Origin: Lonicera japonica
Taxonomy: Eukaryota > Streptophyta > Magnoliopsida > Dipsacales > Caprifoliaceae
Length of the DNA stretch: 64,000 nt
Direction of reading: 5' to 3'
NCBI GenBank assembly: GCA_021464415.1
Contig: CM038467.1
Coordinates: 27,521,248-27,585,247 of the forward strand
Part shown: positions 59,711 to 64,000 of the stretch, piece after piece
Layout of the letters: the number at the start of each line of letters is the position of its first letter
How positions within the stretch are numbered: position 1 is the stretch's first letter
Notes under the pieces: generated by a model
What the model saw: the letters and a program-made list of their open reading frames with translations, nothing else
Databases searched by the model: none
Told to the model about the DNA's origin: nothing
Program-made: the position numbers and the translations under genes

Positions 59711-60191
59711 CCTAGGCGGAAATCGTTGCCTCCCCGCCTGGCCTAGGGCTAATCCTTTGTGTTTAGGCGCCGATTAGGTAGGCTAGGCGCCGATTTTTCC
59801 CTCTTTTTTTTTCTTTTTTTTTTCCTTCAAAACAACATAGTTTCTTGTAAAAAAAACACATTTATTAGCTAGCTCTTTTAGTCGACCTAATTCCGTTCTC
59901 CTCATCCTCCTCATCTCAGTCTCCTGTCTCCATCTCCTCCTCTCCTTTTCGGCTGTATTTTGGGATGTTCACTTGGGTTTGATTGTTTGAACTTGTTTAT
60001 TTTGTTTTTGGAATGCATGTTTTATTGGAATATTAATGTTAGTTTGAAAGGTATATTATATTTTGTTAGTATTATCATATTATATTATTTAAAATAATAT
60101 TTTTAATAAAAAATCATTTGACCGATTAATTCCCTAGGCGCTAGGCCCCCCCTCGTCGACCTAAGAACGCCTAGCGATTTTTAGAACATTG

Positions 60192-60293
60192 CCAACGAGT
60201 GTTCAGGGGGATAAATAACGGCCAAATCACCTTCTCGTCAGAACCAATCTTCCTAGTTTAACTTAAACCTTTCCTTCACAACGCATAAAGCAA
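60192..60293. other. Short unique stretch between the hAT-like element and the LINE
   Basis: Starts with the right copy of the hAT TSD. The sequence AAAGCAATTTTA at its right edge meets the LINE A-tail. No exon is recognised. Confidence 0.4.
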
Positions 60294-60562
60294 TTTTATT
60301 TTTTTTTTATCAAAAACAAAGCTTATATATTGATTGAAAAAATCAGATACAAGCAAAGGTGCTGGATGCGGATGAGAAATCCACTACCAAGCACACCAGA
60401 AAATAAAACAAAAAGGAACAACTCCATCCTCGATCACAAAACAAACAAAAAGAACCCTACTACAAATCAAAACTGATCCCATGCCCAAAAAAAAAGCAGT
60501 ACCCCCTAACAACAACAATCATACTCCTAAGCACTAGGCAAACCTCTAAGGCCTAAATAAGG

Positions 60563-63547
60563 CTACTGCATAGCCAAGCCCCAATCCCTAGCAATCTCTG
60601 ATATAGTCCAGATTCCAAAATTCTTCGAAGAAAATGCCCAAAGTGAAGCCAGGTTCTTGATTCTGTCCCAAGTCTTTTCTAATTCTTCTTCAGTTTCTTC
60701 AAAAATTCTCTTATTTCTCTCTCTCCAAACACACCACATCACAGCCATGCAACTGCACCTCCATAATGTTTTGCTTTTCTTTTTGTCACCTATGAAGAAC
60801 CACTTGATGGTAAGTAATTCATACCAAGAATCCGGAAATACTGCAATCAAGTCGAATTCCTTTAGGACCTTGTTCCAGATTTCTTGAGCAAAAGAGCAGT
60901 GTAATAACAAATGATCAATGTTCTCTCTGTCCCGCTTGCACAACACACACCATGAAGGAGATAGATGCATAAAAGGCCTTCTGAATTGAATTAAATCCGC
61001 TGTGTTGACTTTCTTTAATGCAACTAACCATGCCAAAACACGAACTTTAGGAGGAATGCCTGATTTCCAAATCATATCCGCTGGAGCAAAGATATAACCT
61101 GCATCAGATTTAGTAAGAATTTTAAAAAAAGACTTCACTGAGAACATTCCATTTCTATATCCTCCCCAAACTCTACTATCATCTTCATCACTAGCCACTT
61201 CAACACCATGTAACCTTCCCAACAGAGCCCTATATTCCTCCTCCTCCGATTCTGTAACATTTATTCGCAGTATCACATTCCATGAATGATATTGGGTAGA
61301 ATCCCAAGAAAGATTATCAGCAAACATAGCCCTCGGATTCTGCACTACTCTGAACAGACCCAGGAATTGATCCTTTAAACCTATATCACCAACCCATCTA
61401 TCCAACCAGAATTTTGTTCTTGACCCATTGCTAACTCGATAATTCACATTAGCCAAGAAGGTCTCCAACCCATTTGCAATCACCTTCCAAGGGTTTCTGA
61501 AAGTACCTCTACTTGCTTTATTCGCATCCCAGCCATTCTTGAGGACTCCGTATTTGCTTCTGATAATACGGTGCCCAAAAGCACTATGTTCATTTGGAAA
61601 TCTCCAAAGCCATTTACCAAGCAATGCTTCGTTCCTCTTGATCAAATTGCCAATGCCAAGCCCTCCCATCTCTTTGCATTTGGACACCGTTTCCCAATCA
61701 ACTAAATGATTTGTTTTCCCTTTATCCATTCCTTCCCATAAAAAGCATCTCATTAATTTTTCAATCGTCTTAGCTACTAAAACCAGGATCTTGAACAATG
61801 AAAGAAAGTATGTAGGTATACTATCAAGAACTGATTGAATGAGTGTCAACTTCCCCCCTTTAGATAAACATCCCTTGAACCACCCTTTGAGCCTTTTAGT
61901 AACCTTTTCTATCACCGGATTCCAAAAATTTACTTTCCTTGGATTGTCACCCAAAGGAAGTCCTAAATAAGACATTGGCCAGCTACCAACTACACACCCA
62001 ATTCTCTCAGCAAGGGCCCCCATCTCACCGTCACCTACATTAATTCCCACGACTTCCGTCTTAGACAAATTGATTTTCAATCCTGACGCATACCCAAAGA
62101 TATCAAGGATTCCCATTAAGTTACTAATTTTGTGTTCATCATTTGAGAGGAAAAAAATCGTATCATCAGCAAATTGAAGATGAGACAAACTTACACACTC
62201 CCTACCAATTGAAAACCCTTCAATAAGCCCTCTTGTTTTCGCCCTTTCCACCAACAGATTGAGCACATCCGCAACTATAACAAATAAGAAAAGTGATAAC
62301 GGATCACCTTGTCGTAACCCTCTCGAAGCTTTGAAATTCCCTCTTGGTTTCCCATTCATCATTACTGAAAAATTCACCGTCGACAAACACCCTTTGATCC
62401 ATTTCCTCCATTTCTCTCCGAAACCCTTACGTTCAAGAACATGGTCCACAAAATCCCACTCTATGTGATCGTATGCCTTCTCGAAATCGATCTTCAAAAC
62501 GACTCCTTTCTTCTTCATCTCCCTATCTTCTTCCACTCCTTCATTAGCGATGAGTGCCAAATCAAGTATTTGCCTATCCTTAACAAACGCACTTTGAGCC
62601 ATGCCAACAGTCTCGCACAACACCTCACGTAACCTCAAGGATAAAACCTTAGCTAAGATCTTGTAAAGGCTAGTGACAAGACTAATAGGCCGATAGTCTT
62701 TGAGCTTGAATGATGCTATCTTCTTCGGGATTAAGCAAATGTAAGTAGAATTTGTACAAGCGTTGACCACTCCCTTCTTGAAAAACTCATTCATCACCTT
62801 CATAATATCCTCCTTTAAAACTGTCCAACACTTCTTGAAAACTTCCATTGTGTACCCATCCGGCCCCGGAGCTTTGCTACCTTCACATGAATCAATTGCC
62901 GCTTTCACCTCATCCTCTACAAAAGGCCTCTCCAACCAAACCTTGCTCTCGGATCTAATGGGGTTCCAATTTAACCCCTCAAATCCCACATGCGTTCTTT
63001 GCTTCTTTGTGTACAACCGCTTAAAAAAATTCACCAACTCACTCTCAATTTCTTGCTCTGTACTTACCACCGACCCATCCTCTCTCTCAAGCTTGCTTAT
63101 AAACTTATTGGCCTTCTTTTGATTGACAATCCTATGGAAGAGCTTCGAGTTCGCATCCCATTCAATTGCACCTTTTATTCTAGCTTTTTGGTTCCATGAT
63201 ATCTCCTCCTTCACTAACAGACTCTCAAACTCCAATTTCAATTGGTTTCTTTCTGCTTTTTTGTCAACCCCAATGCTTCCCCTAGCCTCTTCCTCGTCAA
63301 TTTCCTTGATGCGCTTCGACAATTGTTCCTTTTTTATTCTGACATCCCCAAACACTTCTAGATTCCATCTCCTGATCCTGAATTTGGTTTGTTCCAATCT
63401 TTTCATGAACTTGTAGCCTTCCCACCCATCTAGCTGGCTCTCCTTCCACCCCTCACTAAACATTCCCATGAAATCTGCATTGCTTAGCCACATATTCTCG
63501 AATCTAAACGGCGAAGGACCCCACCTAAAAGGAGTCGTATCCAACAA
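60563..63547 (-). CDS. LINE ORF2: reverse transcriptase and zf-RVT region
   Basis: An open 994-codon frame; the numbering starts at a TTG codon (63547) because the frame is entered by a frameshift, so the true start is in the endonuclease part. RT block motifs are KAPGPDGYTMEVFKKCW (225-241), LIPKKIASFKLKDYRPISL, LKIDFEKAYDHIEWDF, GLRQGDPLSLFLF (the usual Pro/Ser position reads LSL) and catalytic FADD at 459-462. A C-terminal zf-RVT domain follows (about 815-885: IWKSGIPPKVRVLAWL, CVLC, HLLLHC). In the family this protein nicks target DNA and reverse-transcribes the LINE RNA at the nick. No RNase H domain is seen. The long uninterrupted frame suggests a fairly recent copy. Confidence 0.9.
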   Translation of the reverse strand: MLDTTPFRWGPSPFRFENMWLSNADFMGMFSEGWKESQLDGWEGYKFMKRLEQTKFRIRRWNLEVFGDVRIKKEQLSKRIKEIDEEEARGSIGVDKKAERNQLKLEFESLLVKEEISWNQKARIKGAIEWDANSKLFHRIVNQKKANKFISKLEREDGSVVSTEQEIESELVNFFKRLYTKKQRTHVGFEGLNWNPIRSESKVWLERPFVEDEVKAAIDSCEGSKAPGPDGYTMEVFKKCWTVLKEDIMKVMNEFFKKGVVNACTNSTYICLIPKKIASFKLKDYRPISLVTSLYKILAKVLSLRLREVLCETVGMAQSAFVKDRQILDLALIANEGVEEDREMKKKGVVLKIDFEKAYDHIEWDFVDHVLERKGFGEKWRKWIKGCLSTVNFSVMMNGKPRGNFKASRGLRQGDPLSLFLFVIVADVLNLLVERAKTRGLIEGFSIGRECVSLSHLQFADDTIFFLSNDEHKISNLMGILDIFGYASGLKINLSKTEVVGINVGDGEMGALAERIGCVVGSWPMSYLGLPLGDNPRKVNFWNPVIEKVTKRLKGWFKGCLSKGGKLTLIQSVLDSIPTYFLSLFKILVLVAKTIEKLMRCFLWEGMDKGKTNHLVDWETVSKCKEMGGLGIGNLIKRNEALLGKWLWRFPNEHSAFGHRIIRSKYGVLKNGWDANKASRGTFRNPWKVIANGLETFLANVNYRVSNGSRTKFWLDRWVGDIGLKDQFLGLFRVVQNPRAMFADNLSWDSTQYHSWNVILRINVTESEEEEYRALLGRLHGVEVASDEDDSRVWGGYRNGMFSVKSFFKILTKSDAGYIFAPADMIWKSGIPPKVRVLAWLVALKKVNTADLIQFRRPFMHLSPSWCVLCKRDRENIDHLLLHCSFAQEIWNKVLKEFDLIAVFPDSWYELLTIKWFFIGDKKKSKTLWRCSCMAVMWCVWRERNKRIFEETEEELEKTWDRIKNLASLWAFSSKNFGIWTISEIARDWGLAMQ

Positions 63548-63930
63548 TAGAGGAAAATGATCCGATGCAACCGCATCAAAACTTCCTGCCTAGCAATTGT
63601 CAACTCCTCCCACCCTCCTGAAAAAAGAAATCTATCCAATCTTGAGTGTATCCTCCCATTTGACCAAGTAAAATCTGCGTTGCTAATATTCGGATCTGCT
63701 AGTTCCGCATCTCGGATAAATGAATCAAATTTGCGCATACTCTTAGTCCATCTCCCAATCACTCCACCTTTTTTCTCCGACGGAAATCTGATTGTGTTAA
63801 AATCGCCCCCTAAGCACCATTTATCGCCGCACAAACCGGATAAATCCGCCAACTCCTCCCAAAATTCCTTCCTATCTCTGTATCTACATGGCCCGTAAAT
63901 ACCTAAGCAATGGCTTAGGATACATTTATG
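63484..63930 (-). pseudogene. LINE ORF2 endonuclease, C-terminal part, frameshifted
   Basis: On the minus strand the frame contains CLGIYGPC upstream, GDFNTIRFPSEKKGG (GDFN motif) and SRLDRFLFS of an apurinic-type endonuclease (exonuclease-endonuclease-phosphatase fold). The catalytic SDHFPL lies in the other frame, directly upstream of the RT frame, so a one- or two-base indel at about 63572-63590 separates the endonuclease from reverse transcriptase. The N-terminal part is cut at the right end of the window or by a nested element near 63930. Confidence 0.8.
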
Positions 63931-64000
63931 GTCCGTTTGGTTCGGTTACGAACAGAATTTAGGTTCCAGGAATACTCCTCTCCTAGCATTTGAGAGTCCT
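63929..64000. mobile_element. Possible end of a MITE inserted in the LINE
   Basis: GGTCCGTTTGGTTCGGTTAC resembles PIF/Harbinger or hAT MITE termini (compare GGGCCCGTTTGGTAACG at 29955). The LINE endonuclease frame is interrupted at this point. The other end is outside the window. Confidence 0.4.

Larger units (their letters stand above)
54699..60191. mobile_element. Non-autonomous hAT-like element split by a Copia insertion
   Basis: The ends CAGTGTTCTAAAAAT and the inverse ATTTTTAGAACATTG are flanked by a perfect 8 bp TSD, CCAACGAG (54691-54698 and 60192-60199), the hAT signature. Without the Copia element and its duplicated CCTAG the element is about 510 bp. Its inner part is rich in GGCGCC, CCTAGGCG and TAGGCGC motifs, a composition shared by many small plant elements of this kind. 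It has no transposase. Confidence 0.85.
60294..64000 (-). mobile_element. L1-type non-LTR retrotransposon (LINE), 5' end beyond window
   Basis: The minus-strand order is endonuclease, reverse transcriptase and zinc-finger region, then a 3' UTR and an A-rich tail (plus-strand T-rich run about 60297-60310). The LINE therefore inserted with its 3' end towards SPF30. The 5' part, including ORF1, is outside the window. The left flank before the tail is AAAGCAATT; the matching target duplication would be past the right edge. A short DNA-element end appears to interrupt the LINE near 63930. Confidence 0.9.

Overview
This is AT-rich nuclear DNA from a flowering plant, most likely a eudicot; the species cannot be read from the window. 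The evidence is three split genes with GT-AG introns whose products are plant versions of known proteins, inside a landscape of plant transposon classes (Copia, L1 LINE, Helitron, MULE, hAT, PIF/Harbinger, Stowaway, tRNA-derived SINEs and a Cassandra-type LTR carrying part of a 5S rRNA gene).

Layout. 1-3851 (+): the last five visible exons of the spindle-checkpoint gene MAD1, with a 2.7 kb final intron holding a MITE-like element and tandem repeats. About 3.9-42 kb: gene-poor DNA built from non-autonomous transposons, many delimited here by target-site duplications (TSDs): two related hAT-like elements (7747-9191, with a Cassandra-type LTR nested inside, and 10088-11892), a 1.67 kb LTR-like element (17157-18827), a MULE with doubled terminal inverted repeats (19341-20753), PIF/Harbinger elements (23422-24660, 29955-30268) and two non-autonomous Helitrons (37732-39140, 39252-40101), the first carrying a nested MITE. 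42376-47582 (+): a complete five-exon NRT1/PTR-family (NPF4-like) transporter gene, the only gene whole in the window. 47.6-51.1 kb: intergenic. 51152-54239 (-): the last five exons of SPF30 (SMN-related splicing factor 30, Tudor protein). 54699-60191: a hAT-like element split by a 5 kb Copia retrotransposon. 60294 to the right edge: an L1-type LINE on the minus strand. If the 5' exons of SPF30 lie beyond the window, the hAT element, the Copia and the LINE all sit in one very long SPF30 intron.

The three host genes (checkpoint, membrane transport, splicing) show no functional link. The most unusual structure is in the mobile DNA: three separate arrays of short palindromes (18.45, 21.25 and 38.07 kb), two of them inside delimited elements; a filled/empty-site pair between the two Helitrons; a MULE whose terminal repeat is duplicated with the same 182 bp period at both ends; and a Copia copy with nearly identical LTRs but a badly broken reading frame. 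No CRISPR, operon or complete ribosomal or transfer RNA gene was seen.
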